64,000 bases of DNA from Klebsiella spallanzanii (GCF_902158555.1 NZ_CABGGS010000004.1:124001-188000); one strand, 5' to 3'. Shown: positions 8,539 through 18,583, numbered from the stretch's first letter. The notes: generated by a model not told the origin, from the sequence alone. Program-made: numbers and translations.

Positions 8539-10143
8539 ATGCAACGTCGTGAGTTTCTTAAATTAACCGCTGCGGTCAGCGTGGCCAGCGCATTGCCGCT
8601 ATGGAGCCGCTCGGTTTTTGCCGCCAGTCGCCCATCTTTACCAGTGCCAGAGTTGCTGACCGCCGACGCGCGCAATCGCATCACATTAACCATTCAGGCT
8701 GGCAGGACGCAATTTGGTTCTCACCTTGCCACTACATGGGGCTATAACGGTAGTTTGCTGGGACCAGCGCTGCAGCTTAAACAAGGAGAAACGGCGACGA
8801 TTGATATTCATAACCGCCTGGCTGAGGAAACAACCGTGCATTGGCATGGACTGGAAGTGCCCGGAGAGGTGGATGGCGGCCCGCAGGGCGTGATTGCCGC
8901 AGGTGGTTCCCGAACGGTCAGTTTTACTCCGACACAGCGAGCGGCAACCTGCTGGTTTCACCCACATCAGCATGGTAAAACCGGCCGACAGGTGGCAATG
9001 GGGTTGGCAGGCCTGGTGCTGATATCTGATGCAGAAAGCGAAAAGCTGCTTCTGCCAAAGCAGTGGGGGATCGATGATGTCCCGGTGATTGTGCAGGATA
9101 AAAAATTCACTTCAGCCGGTGAGATTGATTATCAGCTCGATATTATGAGCGCAGCCGTTGGCTGGTTTGGTGATACGTTGCTGACCAATGGAGCACTTTA
9201 TCCTGAACATGCTGCGCCTCGCGGCTGGCTGCGCCTGCGTTTGCTTAACGGCTGTAATGCGCGTTCTTTGAATTTCTCAACCAGCGATAATCGACCTATG
9301 TACGTAGTAGCAAGCGATGGTGGCTTGCTGGCTGAACCTGTGAAACTTAATGAGCTACCGGTGTTAATGGGGGAGCGTTTTGAAGTCCTGGTGGATACGA
9401 CAGACGGTAAACCTTTTGATCTGATAACGCTGCCGGTGAATCAGATGGGAATGGCCATTACCCCGTTCGATAAACCGCAGCCGGTATTGCGCGTTCAACC
9501 TCTGACGATTCAGGCTTCCGGCAAGCTGCCAGATGTTCTGGCCGCGATGCCAGCTCTGCCCTCTTTACAAGGGCTAACTCAGCGTACGCTGCAGCTCTCT
9601 ATGGATCCGATGCTTGATATGATGGGCATGCAGGCGCTGATGCAAAAATATGGTGACCAGGCGATGTCCGGAATGGACCATAGCATGATGATGAATCATG
9701 GAGAGATGGGGAACATGAATAATATGAACCACGGTGACATGGGACACATGAATCATGGCGGCATGGGGCAGATGAAGCACAGTAATAAAGATTTTGATTT
9801 CCATAATGCTAACCGGATTAACGGCAAAGCATTTGATATGAATGTTCCCATGTTTGCAGCGGCGAAAGGGCAGTATGAGCGGTGGGTTATTTCCGGTAAA
9901 GGCGATATGATGCTCCACCCGTTCCATGTCCACGGTACTCAGTTCCGGATTTTATCGGAAAACGGCAAGGCGCCAGCAGCACATCGGAGCGGCTGGAAAG
10001 ATACCGTACGGGTAGAGGGTGATGTGAGTGAAGTGCTAGTGAAATTTGACCATGATGCGCCGAAAGAACAGGCCTACATGGCCCATTGTCATCTGCTGGA
10101 GCATGAAGATACCGGTATGATGTTGGCCTTTACCACCGCCTGA
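8539..10143 (+). CDS. cueO: Multicopper oxidase CueO
   Basis: CueO oxidises Cu(I) in the periplasm and so protects against copper. The 534-residue product begins with a Tat signal (QRREFLKL, with the AxA-type cut near residue 28). Copper ligands are visible: HWHG at 101-104, HPHQH at 141-145, HPFHVHG near 474, and HCHLLEH at 516-522. A Met/His-rich insert (about residues 355-414, some 18 Met) covers the substrate site as in E. coli, and is longer here. The ATG at 8539 is preferred over GTG 8533 because AAAGG lies eight bases upstream and the family starts MQRR. The gene is controlled by the CueR promoter just upstream. Confidence 0.96.
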   Translation: MQRREFLKLTAAVSVASALPLWSRSVFAASRPSLPVPELLTADARNRITLTIQAGRTQFGSHLATTWGYNGSLLGPALQLKQGETATIDIHNRLAEETTVHWHGLEVPGEVDGGPQGVIAAGGSRTVSFTPTQRAATCWFHPHQHGKTGRQVAMGLAGLVLISDAESEKLLLPKQWGIDDVPVIVQDKKFTSAGEIDYQLDIMSAAVGWFGDTLLTNGALYPEHAAPRGWLRLRLLNGCNARSLNFSTSDNRPMYVVASDGGLLAEPVKLNELPVLMGERFEVLVDTTDGKPFDLITLPVNQMGMAITPFDKPQPVLRVQPLTIQASGKLPDVLAAMPALPSLQGLTQRTLQLSMDPMLDMMGMQALMQKYGDQAMSGMDHSMMMNHGEMGNMNNMNHGDMGHMNHGGMGQMKHSNKDFDFHNANRINGKAFDMNVPMFAAAKGQYERWVISGKGDMMLHPFHVHGTQFRILSENGKAPAAHRSGWKDTVRVEGDVSEVLVKFDHDAPKEQAYMAHCHLLEHEDTGMMLAFTTA

Positions 10144-10145
10144 GG

Positions 10146-10517
10146 TTGTGCTTCAACCTGCTCGTTCACCCTGGCGGGCAGGTGATTTACGGGGATGAAA
10201 AAGGCAAAGCCTCTTTGGGGATCACGGCAGGCCGTAACCCACTTCCTGCGGATAAGCTTGATGCATTTAAAGATGTGATGCTTAAGATGCTGGAGAATTT
10301 AAAACCACAGGCTGAAGCCGTCACGGTGGATGGTCATAATGGTTGGCTACTCACTTTCCGCTCGCAGGCGCCGGATACTGAAATTCTTAATATGATGTTA
10401 ATCATATCGCAGGATGATAAAGCGGTGCAGATGACGTTTAATATGACTAAAGATTTGATAGAACAGTATCAGGAAGCGGCAAAAGCTTCTTTGCTGTCCC
10501 TTAAGTTTGATAAATAA
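10146..10517 (+). pseudogene. Orphan fragment resembling the C-terminus of a DcrB/PsbP-like secreted protein
   Basis: This reading frame of about 120 codons begins three bases after the cueO stop. It has no signal peptide, no ATG near its start and no convincing ribosome site; the only starts are TTG 10146 and GTG 10182. The residues look truly coding (GDEKGKASLGITAGRNPLP, then TFNMTKDLIEQYQEAAKASL to the end). The pattern recalls the last two-thirds of DcrB/PsbP-like periplasmic or lipoproteins, but I am unsure of the family. The simplest reading is a gene whose 5' end was lost. Translation by read-through coupling from cueO cannot be excluded. Confidence 0.4.
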
Positions 10518-10533
10518 CGTCAATATCTGATAT

Positions 10534-10561
10534 GAAAAAACGCCCGCGAAGGGCGTTTTTT
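10534..10561. terminator. Bidirectional terminator between the cueO side and gcd
   Basis: AAAAAACGCCC-GCGAA-GGGCGTTTTTT forms a hairpin with A-run and T-run flanks. It can end transcription from both convergent sides. Confidence 0.9.
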
Positions 10562-10593
10562 ATGACCTATCTTAAACTAAGATGGGTTATTTT

Positions 10594-12984
10594 TTACTTC
10601 GCGTCGTCAGGCAAAGCGTAAGCGACAATATAGTCGCCCATCTTCGTGCCAAACGAACCATGACCGCCGGCAGAGATGACCACGTACTGCTTGCCATTCA
10701 CTTCATAGGTCATTGGTGTTGCCTGGCCGCCTGCTGGCAGACGTGCCTGCCATAATTTCTCACCGTTACTCATATTGTACGCGCGCAGGTAATTATCTGC
10801 GGTTGCGCCAATAAACAGTACGTTACCGGCTGTTGAAATAGGGCCTCCCAGCATTGGCATACCCATATTGAACGGCAGCTTCACTGGCATTGGGAACGGC
10901 AGGCTATCCTGTGGTGTACCGATACGTTTTTTCCACACCACTTCGTTGGTTTTCAGATCCAGTGCGGAGATATAGCCCCAGGCTGGCTGTTTACACGGCA
11001 GGCCGAACGGTGACAGGAATGCATTCAGTGTTACGCCATACGGGACGCCGTACTGCGGTTGGATCCCTGACTCGGTACCGGAACCTTTCGCATCTTTCGG
11101 CGGTTCCATCGGGTTACCGGGACCGCGTGGGATCAGTTTTGATACAAACGGCAGCGCCATTGGGTTAGCAATTGCGACCTGGCGGTTTGGATCGACGGAG
11201 ATACCGCCCCATTCGAACATGCCCAGGTTACCCGGGAATACCAACGTTCCTTGTTCCGATGGCGGGGTGAAGATGCCTTCATAGCGCAGCTGATGAAAGA
11301 TAACGCGGCACACCAACTGGTCAAACATTGTGGCGCCCCACATATCCGCGCCGGTCAGGTCTTTCTTCGGACGGAAACTCAGATCGGAGAACGGCTGAGT
11401 TTTCGAAACATAGTCGCCTTTAGCCGCCCCTTGCGGAACCGGTTTTTCCGGTGCCGGGACAACCAGTTCGCCGTTGCGGCGGTCGAGGACAAAAATGTTG
11501 CCGGTTTTCGCCGGAGCGTAAATGACCGGAACGGTTTTGCCGTTCACGTCGATATCCGCCAGCGTTGGCTGCGACGGCATATCCATATCCCACAGGTCGT
11601 GGTGAACGGTCTGATAACTCCACGCCAGTTTTCCGGTAGTGGCATTCAGCGCCACGATGGAGCTGGCAAAGCGTTCCTGCTCTGGCGTACGATTACCACC
11701 CCAGATATCCGGTGTGGTCACGCCCATCGGCAGGTAGACGAGATCCAGCTTCGCGTCATAGGCCGCAGGTGCCCAGGAGTTAGGTGAATTCAGTGTGAAA
11801 TGATGTTCATCATCCGGGATAGCATTCGGGTCTTTCGCGCCCGGATCGAATGCCCACAGCAGTTTGCCGGTATTCACATCAAAGCCGCGAATAACGCCTG
11901 ACGGCTCGCGGGTTGAGAAGTTATCGGTTACAGCACCTGCGATAACAATGGTTTTATCCGTGATGATCGGCGGTGAAGTGGGTTCATACATGCCCGGCGT
12001 AGTGACTGGCATATTGGTTTGCAGGTTGAGAATGCCTTTATTTGCAAAGGACTCACATAGTTTACCGTTGTCGGCGTTGATGGCGAACAGGCGACCATCG
12101 TTGACAGGCAAAATGATACGGCGCGGGCAATCTGCAACCACATCCGCCGGGGCATTATCTGCTCTGGCTTCATGATATGAAACGCCGCGGCAGGTCACGT
12201 GCTGGAAAGATGGGTCTGAGTTAAGCTGCGGATCGAAGTGCCACTTCTCTTTACCGGTAGCAGCATCAAGGGCGAACAGACGCTGGTGCGCAGTACACAG
12301 ATAGAGCGTGTCGCCAACTTTAATCGGCGTGACTTCATTGGTTATCTCACCCGGATCGTTAGGCTGCTTGAGGTCCCCGGTACGGAACACCCAGGCTTCT
12401 TTCAGGTTCTTCACGTTGTCGGCGTTGATCTGCTTCAGCGGTGAGTAACGCTGGCCTTCCTGGTTACGGCCATATGCCGACCAGTCGCCATCGGCAACCT
12501 CGGAAATTGGCGCTGCTGGCGTTGAGTCAGCGCTCAGCGTGCCGTTGACTTCCTGCGGGTCGTTGAAGCCAGCCCAGGTCAGAATACCGCCGCTGATGAG
12601 CAGCGCGACAACCAGTCCTGCAACCGCCCCGGCGGATGGTACCGGCAGACGACGCCAGACAAACGGCAGGATAAGCCAGATGCCGAAGAAGACCAGGATG
12701 TCGCTACGTGGCGTCAGCGCCCAGAAATCGAAGCCAACTTCCCAGACTCCCCAGATCATGGTGGCGAGCAGCAGCGCGGCGTACAGCCAAAGCGCAGAGC
12801 GCTTGCCGCGGAACAGCATGACGGTGACACCCAGCATCACCAGGCCTGCGACAGGGTAGTACCAAGAGCCGCCGAGAGCGACCAGCCAGGCTCCACCTGC
12901 TAATAGATAGAGGCCACAGAACGCTGCAAAAAGAGCCGTCAGCGTCACGAGTAGCCGTGATTGTTGAGATTTTGTTTCTGCCAT
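10594..12984 (-). CDS. gcd: Membrane-bound quinoprotein (PQQ) glucose dehydrogenase
   Basis: Gcd oxidises glucose to gluconolactone on the periplasmic side and passes electrons to ubiquinone. Its cofactor is PQQ, which Klebsiella can make but E. coli cannot, so this enzyme is likely active without added PQQ. The product has 796 residues, as in E. coli. Five hydrophobic segments fill the first 140 residues, followed by a beta-propeller domain with repeated tryptophan-docking motifs such as ALDAATGKEKWHFD and GFDVNTGKLLWAFD. The gene is divergent from hpt and shares with it an intergenic region that contains a perfect CRP site. Confidence 0.96.
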   Translation of the reverse strand: MAETKSQQSRLLVTLTALFAAFCGLYLLAGGAWLVALGGSWYYPVAGLVMLGVTVMLFRGKRSALWLYAALLLATMIWGVWEVGFDFWALTPRSDILVFFGIWLILPFVWRRLPVPSAGAVAGLVVALLISGGILTWAGFNDPQEVNGTLSADSTPAAPISEVADGDWSAYGRNQEGQRYSPLKQINADNVKNLKEAWVFRTGDLKQPNDPGEITNEVTPIKVGDTLYLCTAHQRLFALDAATGKEKWHFDPQLNSDPSFQHVTCRGVSYHEARADNAPADVVADCPRRIILPVNDGRLFAINADNGKLCESFANKGILNLQTNMPVTTPGMYEPTSPPIITDKTIVIAGAVTDNFSTREPSGVIRGFDVNTGKLLWAFDPGAKDPNAIPDDEHHFTLNSPNSWAPAAYDAKLDLVYLPMGVTTPDIWGGNRTPEQERFASSIVALNATTGKLAWSYQTVHHDLWDMDMPSQPTLADIDVNGKTVPVIYAPAKTGNIFVLDRRNGELVVPAPEKPVPQGAAKGDYVSKTQPFSDLSFRPKKDLTGADMWGATMFDQLVCRVIFHQLRYEGIFTPPSEQGTLVFPGNLGMFEWGGISVDPNRQVAIANPMALPFVSKLIPRGPGNPMEPPKDAKGSGTESGIQPQYGVPYGVTLNAFLSPFGLPCKQPAWGYISALDLKTNEVVWKKRIGTPQDSLPFPMPVKLPFNMGMPMLGGPISTAGNVLFIGATADNYLRAYNMSNGEKLWQARLPAGGQATPMTYEVNGKQYVVISAGGHGSFGTKMGDYIVAYALPDDAK

Positions 12985-13044
12985 AGAAAGATACTCATTT
13001 GTTTGTTAATTTTTTGACTGCAATTAATTATAGGATTTAACAAG

Positions 13045-13060
13045 TGTGATCGGAATCACA
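13045..13060. promoter_or_regulatory. CRP (cAMP receptor protein) site between gcd and hpt
   Basis: TGTGATCGGAATCACA matches the CRP consensus TGTGA-N6-TCACA in all ten core positions. It lies 60 bases upstream of the gcd start and about 46 bases before the likely hpt -10 box. It could control either gene or both. CRP control of gcd is reported in E. coli; the direction of control here is inference. Confidence 0.8.
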
Positions 13061-13102
13061 AAATGGGCTTTATTAATCACTGCACCGTAGATTTCTTTTT
13101 GC

Positions 13103-13111
13103 TGGTATACT
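13103..13111 (+). promoter_or_regulatory. Extended -10 promoter of hpt
   Basis: TGGTATACT gives an extended -10 (TGn plus TATACT at 13106-13111). No good -35 box lies 16-18 bases upstream, which fits an extended -10 or CRP-assisted promoter. Confidence 0.45.
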
Positions 13112-13187
13112 GAGTGGCTTGCCGGTCAACGTCGATGCAATCGCAGCGGCTTTGATGATTTATTCTAAGAATCAAGTGGTTAGTTTT

Positions 13188-13724
13188 ATGAAACATACTG
13201 TAGAAGTGATGATCCCGGAAACCGAGATCAAAGCCCGCATTGCCGAACTCGGTCGTCAAATCAACGAACACTACAAAGATAGCGGCAGCGAAATGGTGCT
13301 GGTGGGTCTATTACGTGGTTCATTTATGTTTATGGCCGACCTGTGCCGTGAGGTTCAGGTACCGCATGAGGTTGATTTCATGACCGCCTCTAGTTATGGC
13401 AGCGGCATGTCCACCACCCGTGATGTCAAAATCCTTAAAGACCTTGATGAAGATATCCGTGGTAAAGACGTGCTGATTGTGGAAGACATCATTGACTCCG
13501 GCAACACGCTGTCAAAAGTGCGTGAAATTCTTAGCCTGCGTGAACCAAAATCCCTGGCGATTTGTACGCTGCTTGATAAGCCAAGCCGTCGTGAAGTTAA
13601 CGTGCCGGTTGAGTTTGTCGGTTTTGCGATCCCGGACGAGTTCGTGGTGGGCTACGGCATTGACTATGCTCAGCGCTATCGCCACCTGCCTTATATTGGC
13701 AAAGTGACTCTGCTGGACGAGTAA
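13188..13724 (+). CDS. hpt: Hypoxanthine phosphoribosyltransferase
   Basis: Hpt salvages hypoxanthine (and guanine, less well) to nucleotides using PRPP. The 178-residue product starts [11 protein letters not shown] and carries the PRPP-binding motif [13 protein letters not shown], as well as the flexible loop ASSYGSGM. The ATG at 13188 is chosen by homology with E. coli. An in-frame reading from 13119 would start almost inside the promoter. The ribosome site is weak. The gene converges with can. Confidence 0.96.
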   Translation: MKHTVEVMIPETEIKARIAELGRQINEHYKDSGSEMVLVGLLRGSFMFMADLCREVQVPHEVDFMTASSYGSGMSTTRDVKILKDLDEDIRGKDVLIVEDIIDSGNTLSKVREILSLREPKSLAICTLLDKPSRREVNVPVEFVGFAIPDEFVVGYGIDYAQRYRHLPYIGKVTLLDE

Positions 13725-13732
13725 AGCGGGTT

Positions 13733-13754
13733 ATATCCCGGCTATCCGGGATAT
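13733..13754. terminator. Hairpin between convergent hpt and can
   Basis: ATATCCCGG-CTAT-CCGGGATAT is a perfect 9-bp stem with a 4-base loop, placed between the two stop codons. The T-tracts are poor, so it is a probable rather than certain terminator for both genes. Confidence 0.55.
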
Positions 13755-13771
13755 TAAGAGAGGCGCGCGAA

Positions 13772-14434
13772 TTACTTGTGATTGGCGTGCTTGCTTTTCA
13801 GGTTAGAGATTCCCTGGCGATAGCGCTGTTCCAGCGTTTCGCGGCTGACGGCGGTCACATCAAGATCGCGCAGCATACCGTCGTGGATACCGTAGGCCCA
13901 GCCGTGAATGTTCACTTTCTGTCCGCGTTTCCATGCCGACTGCATGATAGTGGAATGCCCAAGGTTGTAGACCTGCTCCATGACATTCAATTCACACAGG
14001 GTATCGAGGCGGCGCTCTTCTGGCATTTCTCCCAGCAGGGAGCTGTGTTTAAACCAGATATCACGGATATGCAGCAGCCAGTTGTCGATAAGCCCAAGCT
14101 CGGTATTATCAATCGCCGACTGTACGCCTCCGCAGCCGTAATGACCGCAAATAATGATGTGTTCGACTTCGAGTACGTCGACGGCGTACTGCACGACGGA
14201 AAGACAGTTCAGGTCGGTATGAATCACCAGGTTGGCAACGTTACGGTGTACGAACAGCTCGCCAGGTTCCAGGCCAGTTAAACGTTCAGCGGGTACGCGG
14301 CTATCAGAGCATCCAATCCACAGAAAGCGCGGCTTCTGCGCCTGCGCCAGTTTCTCAAAAAAACCGGGGTCTTCCTCCACCAGCATTTTTGACCATAGTG
14401 CATTGTTGCTGATGAGTGTATCTATATCGTTCAT
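13772..14434 (-). CDS. can: Beta-class carbonic anhydrase 2
   Basis: Can interconverts CO2 and bicarbonate and is needed for growth in air in E. coli. The 220-residue product has the zinc ligands Cys42 and Asp44 (GCSDSRVP), His98 and Cys101 (CGHYGCGG). Its length and order equal those of E. coli Can. The gene diverges from yadG and is cytoplasmic. Confidence 0.96.
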   Translation of the reverse strand: MNDIDTLISNNALWSKMLVEEDPGFFEKLAQAQKPRFLWIGCSDSRVPAERLTGLEPGELFVHRNVANLVIHTDLNCLSVVQYAVDVLEVEHIIICGHYGCGGVQSAIDNTELGLIDNWLLHIRDIWFKHSSLLGEMPEERRLDTLCELNVMEQVYNLGHSTIMQSAWKRGQKVNIHGWAYGIHDGMLRDLDVTAVSRETLEQRYRQGISNLKSKHANHK

Positions 14435-14541
14435 GGATGTTTACGGGCCTGTAACCAAGTAAGTGCGTTGCGCTAATATAGGTTAACCTCACATTTTTTA
14501 AAACAACCCATCGCGTGTCACGACACGAGAAGAGACATTTA

Positions 14542-15468
14542 ATGACCATTGCTCTGGAACTAAAACAGCTCAAGAAAACCTACCCCGGCGGGGTTCAGGC
14601 GCTGCGTGGAATCGATCTGCAGGTCGAAGCAGGCGATTTTTACGCGCTCCTGGGGCCAAACGGCGCGGGGAAGTCCACCACCATCGGTATTATCAGCTCG
14701 CTGGTAAATAAAACCTCCGGCGAGGTCAACGTATTTGGCTATGACCTGCAAAAGGATGTGGTGAATGCCAAGCGCCAGCTTGGTCTGGTGCCGCAGGAGT
14801 TCAACTTTAACCCGTTTGAGACCGTGCAGCAGATTGTGGTTAACCAGGCGGGCTACTACGGCGTTGAGCGCAAAGAGGCGATTATCCGTAGCGAAAAGTA
14901 CCTGAAACAGCTCGATCTGTGGGAAAAACGCAACGAACGCGCGCGGATGCTCTCCGGCGGCATGAAGCGCCGCCTGATGATTGCCCGCGCGCTGATGCAT
15001 GAGCCGAAGTTGCTGATTCTCGATGAGCCAACGGCAGGGGTGGACATTGAGCTACGTCGTTCGATGTGGGGATTTCTGAAAGATTTAAACGATAAAGGCA
15101 CCACGATTATCCTCACCACCCACTATCTGGAAGAGGCCGAAATGCTGTGCCGCAATATTGGCATTATTCAGAGCGGCGAGCTGGTGGAAAACACGTCGAT
15201 GAAAGAGCTGCTTTCCAAGCTGAAATCAGAAACCTTTATTCTCGACCTGGCGCCTAAAAGCCCGCTACCGGTGCTGGAAGGTTACCAGTATCGCCTGGTC
15301 GATACATCGACGCTGGAGGTTGAAGTGCTGCGTGAGCAGGGAATTAATAGCGTATTCACGCAGCTGAGCGCGCAGGGAGTACAGGTTTTAAGTATGCGTA
15401 ACAAAGCCAACCGTCTTGAAGAGCTTTTTGTCACGCTGGTCCATGACCGGAAAGGAGAATCAGCATGA
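14542..15468 (+). CDS. yadG: ABC exporter ATP-binding protein YadG
   Basis: This is the 308-residue ATPase of an ABC-2 type exporter with YadH. Walker A GPNGAGKST is at residues 38-46, the signature LSGGMKRR and Walker B LLILDEPTAG follow, and the H-loop is in ILTTHYLEEAE. The ATG at 14542 matches E. coli; the frame stays open upstream to 14515. The last four bases overlap the first of yadH. The substrate is unknown. Confidence 0.94.
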   Translation: MTIALELKQLKKTYPGGVQALRGIDLQVEAGDFYALLGPNGAGKSTTIGIISSLVNKTSGEVNVFGYDLQKDVVNAKRQLGLVPQEFNFNPFETVQQIVVNQAGYYGVERKEAIIRSEKYLKQLDLWEKRNERARMLSGGMKRRLMIARALMHEPKLLILDEPTAGVDIELRRSMWGFLKDLNDKGTTIILTTHYLEEAEMLCRNIGIIQSGELVENTSMKELLSKLKSETFILDLAPKSPLPVLEGYQYRLVDTSTLEVEVLREQGINSVFTQLSAQGVQVLSMRNKANRLEELFVTLVHDRKGESA

Positions 15469-16235
15469 TGCAGCTTTATTGGGTCGCGCTGAAAAGCATC
15501 TGGACCAAAGAGATCCACCGTTTTATGCGTATCTGGATCCAGACTCTGGTGCCGCCGGTTATTACGATGACTCTCTACTTTGTGATTTTCGGCAATCTGA
15601 TTGGCTCGCGTATCGGTGAAATGCACGGTTTTACCTATATGCAGTTTATTGTGCCGGGCCTGATTATGATGGCGGTGATCACCAACGCCTACGCCAACGT
15701 GGCTTCTTCTTTTTTCAGCGCGAAATTCCAGCGCAATATTGAAGAACTGCTGGTCGCCCCGGTCCCCACGCACGTGGTCATTGCTGGCTATGTGGGCGGT
15801 GGCGTTGCGCGCGGTTTGTGCGTAGGCATTCTGGTAACGGCGATTTCGCTGTTTTTCGTCCCGTTTCAGGTCCACTCATGGGTATTTGTCGCTCTGACGC
15901 TGGTTCTCACCGCGGTGCTATTTTCGCTGGCCGGTCTGCTCAATGCGGTATTTGCTAAAACCTTTGATGATATCAGCCTGATCCCGACCTTTGTGCTGAC
16001 GCCGTTGACCTATCTCGGCGGGGTTTTTTATTCCTTAACTCTGCTGCCGCCGTTCTGGCAAGGGCTGTCGCATTTGAACCCCATTGTCTACATGATCAGC
16101 GGGTTTCGCTACGGCTTCCTCGGTATTAACGATGTTCCGCTTGCCACCACCTTCGGTGTGCTGGTGGTGTTTATTGTCGCGTTTTATTTCTTATGCTGGT
16201 ATTTGATTCAGCGCGGGCGCGGACTTCGTAGCTAA
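15465..16235 (+). CDS. yadH: ABC-2 type permease YadH
   Basis: The 256-residue membrane protein has six hydrophobic segments and the ABC-2 family signature near the end (LTYLGGVFYSLTLLPPFWQ, then LNPIVYMISGFRYGFLG). It is collinear with E. coli YadH. The ATGA overlap with yadG implies coupled translation and a YadG2H2-like exporter in the inner membrane. The exported compound is not known. Confidence 0.94.
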   Translation: MMQLYWVALKSIWTKEIHRFMRIWIQTLVPPVITMTLYFVIFGNLIGSRIGEMHGFTYMQFIVPGLIMMAVITNAYANVASSFFSAKFQRNIEELLVAPVPTHVVIAGYVGGGVARGLCVGILVTAISLFFVPFQVHSWVFVALTLVLTAVLFSLAGLLNAVFAKTFDDISLIPTFVLTPLTYLGGVFYSLTLLPPFWQGLSHLNPIVYMISGFRYGFLGINDVPLATTFGVLVVFIVAFYFLCWYLIQRGRGLRS

Positions 16236-16248
16236 TTTAGCCATTCAT

Positions 16249-16279
16249 GGCGCTTCTCTGCTCAGTTAAGCGAAGCGCC
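16249..16279 (+). terminator. Possible terminator after yadH
   Basis: An 8-bp stem, GGCGCTTC / GAAGCGCC, encloses a 15-base loop 13 bases after the yadH stop. A second small stem (GCAAT / ATTGC) follows. There is no clear T-run. Confidence 0.3.
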
Positions 16280-16356
16280 AGCAAGCAATTTTGATTGCCA
16301 TCACCGATATTCATCATTTCCCTTGCTAAATTGTTTGCCTGCTAAGGAGGTAAGCG

Positions 16357-16797
16357 ATGTTAGGTTGGGTGATTACCTGCCATGATGAACTGGCGCAGGA
16401 GATGCTGGATCGTCTGGAGAAAAAATTTGGGCCATTGACTCAGTGCCGGGCGGTGAACTATTGGCGCAATCTCAGCAGCAATATGTTGAGCCGCATGATG
16501 TGCGATGCGTTGCACGAGACGGACAGCGGTGAGGGCGTCGTTTTTTTGACCGATAAAACCGGCGCGGCACCCTATCGCGTAGCCGCGCTGATGAGTCATA
16601 AGCATACCCACTGTGAAGTGATTTCCGGGATTAGCTATCCATTACTTGAGAGTATGTATTTGCTACGCCAGACGCTGAGCAGTGAGGCCTTTCGTCATGC
16701 CATTGTCAGTGCTGGAGGCCCTGCAGTAAGCAGCCTTTGGCATCAGCAGCAAAAAAACCCACCTTTCCGGTTACTGCATGAGCCGTACGGGAATTAA
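16357..16797 (+). CDS. yadI: PTS EIIA-type (mannose family) domain protein YadI
   Basis: This is a single EIIA-man-like domain of 146 residues, the same length as E. coli YadI. It begins MLGWVITCHDELAQEML; His9 is in the place of the phosphorylated histidine. The motif GEGVVFLTDKTGAAPYRVA is also typical. A strong ribosome site (AAGGAGG) precedes the ATG. No partner EIIB or EIIC gene is nearby, so its phosphoryl acceptor is unknown. Confidence 0.92.
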   Translation: MLGWVITCHDELAQEMLDRLEKKFGPLTQCRAVNYWRNLSSNMLSRMMCDALHETDSGEGVVFLTDKTGAAPYRVAALMSHKHTHCEVISGISYPLLESMYLLRQTLSSEAFRHAIVSAGGPAVSSLWHQQQKNPPFRLLHEPYGN

Positions 16798-16800
16798 GCG

Positions 16801-16828
16801 TTGGTATTGATAGCGCTTTTGTTACAAT
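16801..16828 (+). promoter_or_regulatory. Candidate sigma-70 promoter of yadE
   Basis: TTGGTA (16801-16806) and TACAAT (16823-16828) are 16 bases apart, directly after yadI and about 30 bases before the yadE start. Confidence 0.45.
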
Positions 16829-16860
16829 GACGGCAGTTTTTATCTACCGGTTCGATGTGC

Positions 16861-18108
16861 ATGTTTGCCCGAATTCTTGCTTTACTCCTCCTTGTTACAT
16901 CGCTCAGCGTCTCCGCCAGTCTGTTAAGCCAGCAGGGTGCCCCAGCGCGCTATATGCAAACGACGGAAGATGCGGATATCTGGGCGCAGGTTGGCAACCA
17001 GGTGGTGAGCGTGGGCAACGTGCGGGCAGGGCAGATTTTGGCGGTGGTGCCGACGGCGGCGGATTACTATGAGTTTAACTTTGGTTTTGCTACCGGCTTT
17101 ATTGATAAAGGCCACCTGGAACCGGTGCAGGGGAAGCAGCGGGTTGAGGATAACCTGGGCGATCTGCATAAGCCCCTGAGCAACCAGAATCTTATTACCT
17201 GGAAAGATACTCCAGTCTATGACGCCCCTTCAGTCGGTAGCGCGCCGTTCGGTACGCTGGCGAATAATCTGCGCTATCCCATCATCAGTAAACTTAAAGA
17301 CAGGCTCAATCAGACATGGTTTCAGATTCGCATCGGTAACCGGTTGGCCTGGGTAAGTAGCCTTGATGCGCAGGAAGATAGCGGTATTCCGATTCTGACT
17401 TATCACCACATCCTGCGTGATGAAGAAAATACCCGCTTTCGCCATACCTCGACCACCACTTCCGTTCGCGCCTTCAGCAATCAGATGACCTGGCTACGCG
17501 ACCAGGGCTATACCACGTTGAGCATGTATCAACTGGAGGGGTATCTGCGAAATAAAATCAATCTGCCGGCACGTTCGGTGGTGATCACCTTTGATGATGG
17601 CCTGAAGTCGGTCAGCCGCTACGCGTATCCGGTGCTCAAGCTGTATGGCTTTCACGCCACGGCCTTTATTATCTCATCGCGCATCAAGCGTCATCCGCAG
17701 AAATGGGCGCCGAAGTCGTTGCAGTTTATGAGTATTTCCGAGTTAAAACAGATTCAGGACGTCTTTGACGTGCAGTCGCATACTCACTTCCTGCACCGGG
17801 TTGACGCTTACCGTCATCCGATTCTGCTCAGCCGCAGCTATCACAATATCCTGTTCGATTTTGAACGCTCGCGGCGGGCGCTGGGGCAGTTTAATCCGCA
17901 CGTACTCTATCTCTCTTATCCCTTTGGCGGCTATAACGCGACGGCGGTTCAGGCAGCGAACGATGCGGGTTTTCATCTGGCGGTGACCACGGTAAGAGGG
18001 AAGGTTAAACCGGGAGATAATCCGTTCTTATTGAAAAGGCTGTATATTTTAAGAACGGATTCGCTGGAGACAATGTCGCGGCTGATTAGCAACCAGCCGC
18101 AGGGGTAG
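16861..18108 (+). CDS. yadE: Polysaccharide deacetylase family protein YadE
   Basis: The 415-residue product has a signal peptide ([19 protein letters not shown]) and, after about 180 residues of an SH3-like region, a NodB-type deacetylase domain. Its motifs are [10 protein letters not shown] (motif 1), SHTHFLH (zinc-binding histidines) and LSYPFGGYN (motif 3). It probably acts in the periplasm on an acetylated glycan; the substrate is unknown. I chose the ATG at 16861, although GTG 16855 in the same frame is possible. The stop lies one base from the panD stop on the other strand. Confidence 0.88.
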   Translation: MFARILALLLLVTSLSVSASLLSQQGAPARYMQTTEDADIWAQVGNQVVSVGNVRAGQILAVVPTAADYYEFNFGFATGFIDKGHLEPVQGKQRVEDNLGDLHKPLSNQNLITWKDTPVYDAPSVGSAPFGTLANNLRYPIISKLKDRLNQTWFQIRIGNRLAWVSSLDAQEDSGIPILTYHHILRDEENTRFRHTSTTTSVRAFSNQMTWLRDQGYTTLSMYQLEGYLRNKINLPARSVVITFDDGLKSVSRYAYPVLKLYGFHATAFIISSRIKRHPQKWAPKSLQFMSISELKQIQDVFDVQSHTHFLHRVDAYRHPILLSRSYHNILFDFERSRRALGQFNPHVLYLSYPFGGYNATAVQAANDAGFHLAVTTVRGKVKPGDNPFLLKRLYILRTDSLETMSRLISNQPQG

Positions 18109-18109
18109 A

Positions 18110-18490
18110 TCAGGCAACCTGTACCGGAATCGCTTTTGCCTGGCGCTTCATTTCGTTATCGCCTTCGAAATAGGCGACTTTCGGCTGCCAGGTGCGGGCT
18201 TCTTCATCCGGCATCATAACGAAGCTGGCGATAATCAGAATATCGCCGACGCTCGCGCAGTGTGCCGCCGCGCCGTTAACAGAGATAATGCGCGAACCGC
18301 GCTCTGCGGCAATGGCGTAAGTGGAGAAACGATTTCCGTTGGTCACATTCCAGATATGAATAGCCTCGTTCTCAAGGATGCCGGACGCATCCAGGAAATC
18401 CTGATCAATAGCGCAGGAGCCTTCATAGTGCAGGTCGGCCTGCGTGACTTTAACGCGGTGGAGTTTGCCCTGCAGCATATTACGAATCAT
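18110..18490 (-). CDS. panD: Aspartate 1-decarboxylase proenzyme
   Basis: PanD makes beta-alanine from aspartate for pantothenate. It is a pyruvoyl enzyme that cuts itself between Gly24 and Ser25, seen in [10 protein letters not shown]. The product has 126 residues, as in E. coli, with the expected [12 protein letters not shown] start. It is last in the panB-panC-panD direction. In E. coli K-12 a yadD gene separates panC and panD; here only 93 bases do. Confidence 0.96.
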   Translation of the reverse strand: MIRNMLQGKLHRVKVTQADLHYEGSCAIDQDFLDASGILENEAIHIWNVTNGNRFSTYAIAAERGSRIISVNGAAAHCASVGDILIIASFVMMPDEEARTWQPKVAYFEGDNEMKRQAKAIPVQVA

Positions 18491-18519
18491 AACGTCTACC
18501 TTTAAAGCTTAACGATAAC

Positions 18520-18542
18520 AAAGCGGACATAACATCCGCTTT
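18520..18542 (-). terminator. Hairpin in the panC-panD spacer
   Basis: On the minus strand AAAGCGGA and TCCGCTTT form a perfect 8-bp stem with a 7-base loop, followed by GTTATCGTT. It may end or attenuate transcription between panC and panD, or simply stabilise the RNA. Confidence 0.45.
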
Positions 18543-18583
18543 GAGGAAATTCCAGGCAGTATTGCCTGATTTTTAACCCGTGT

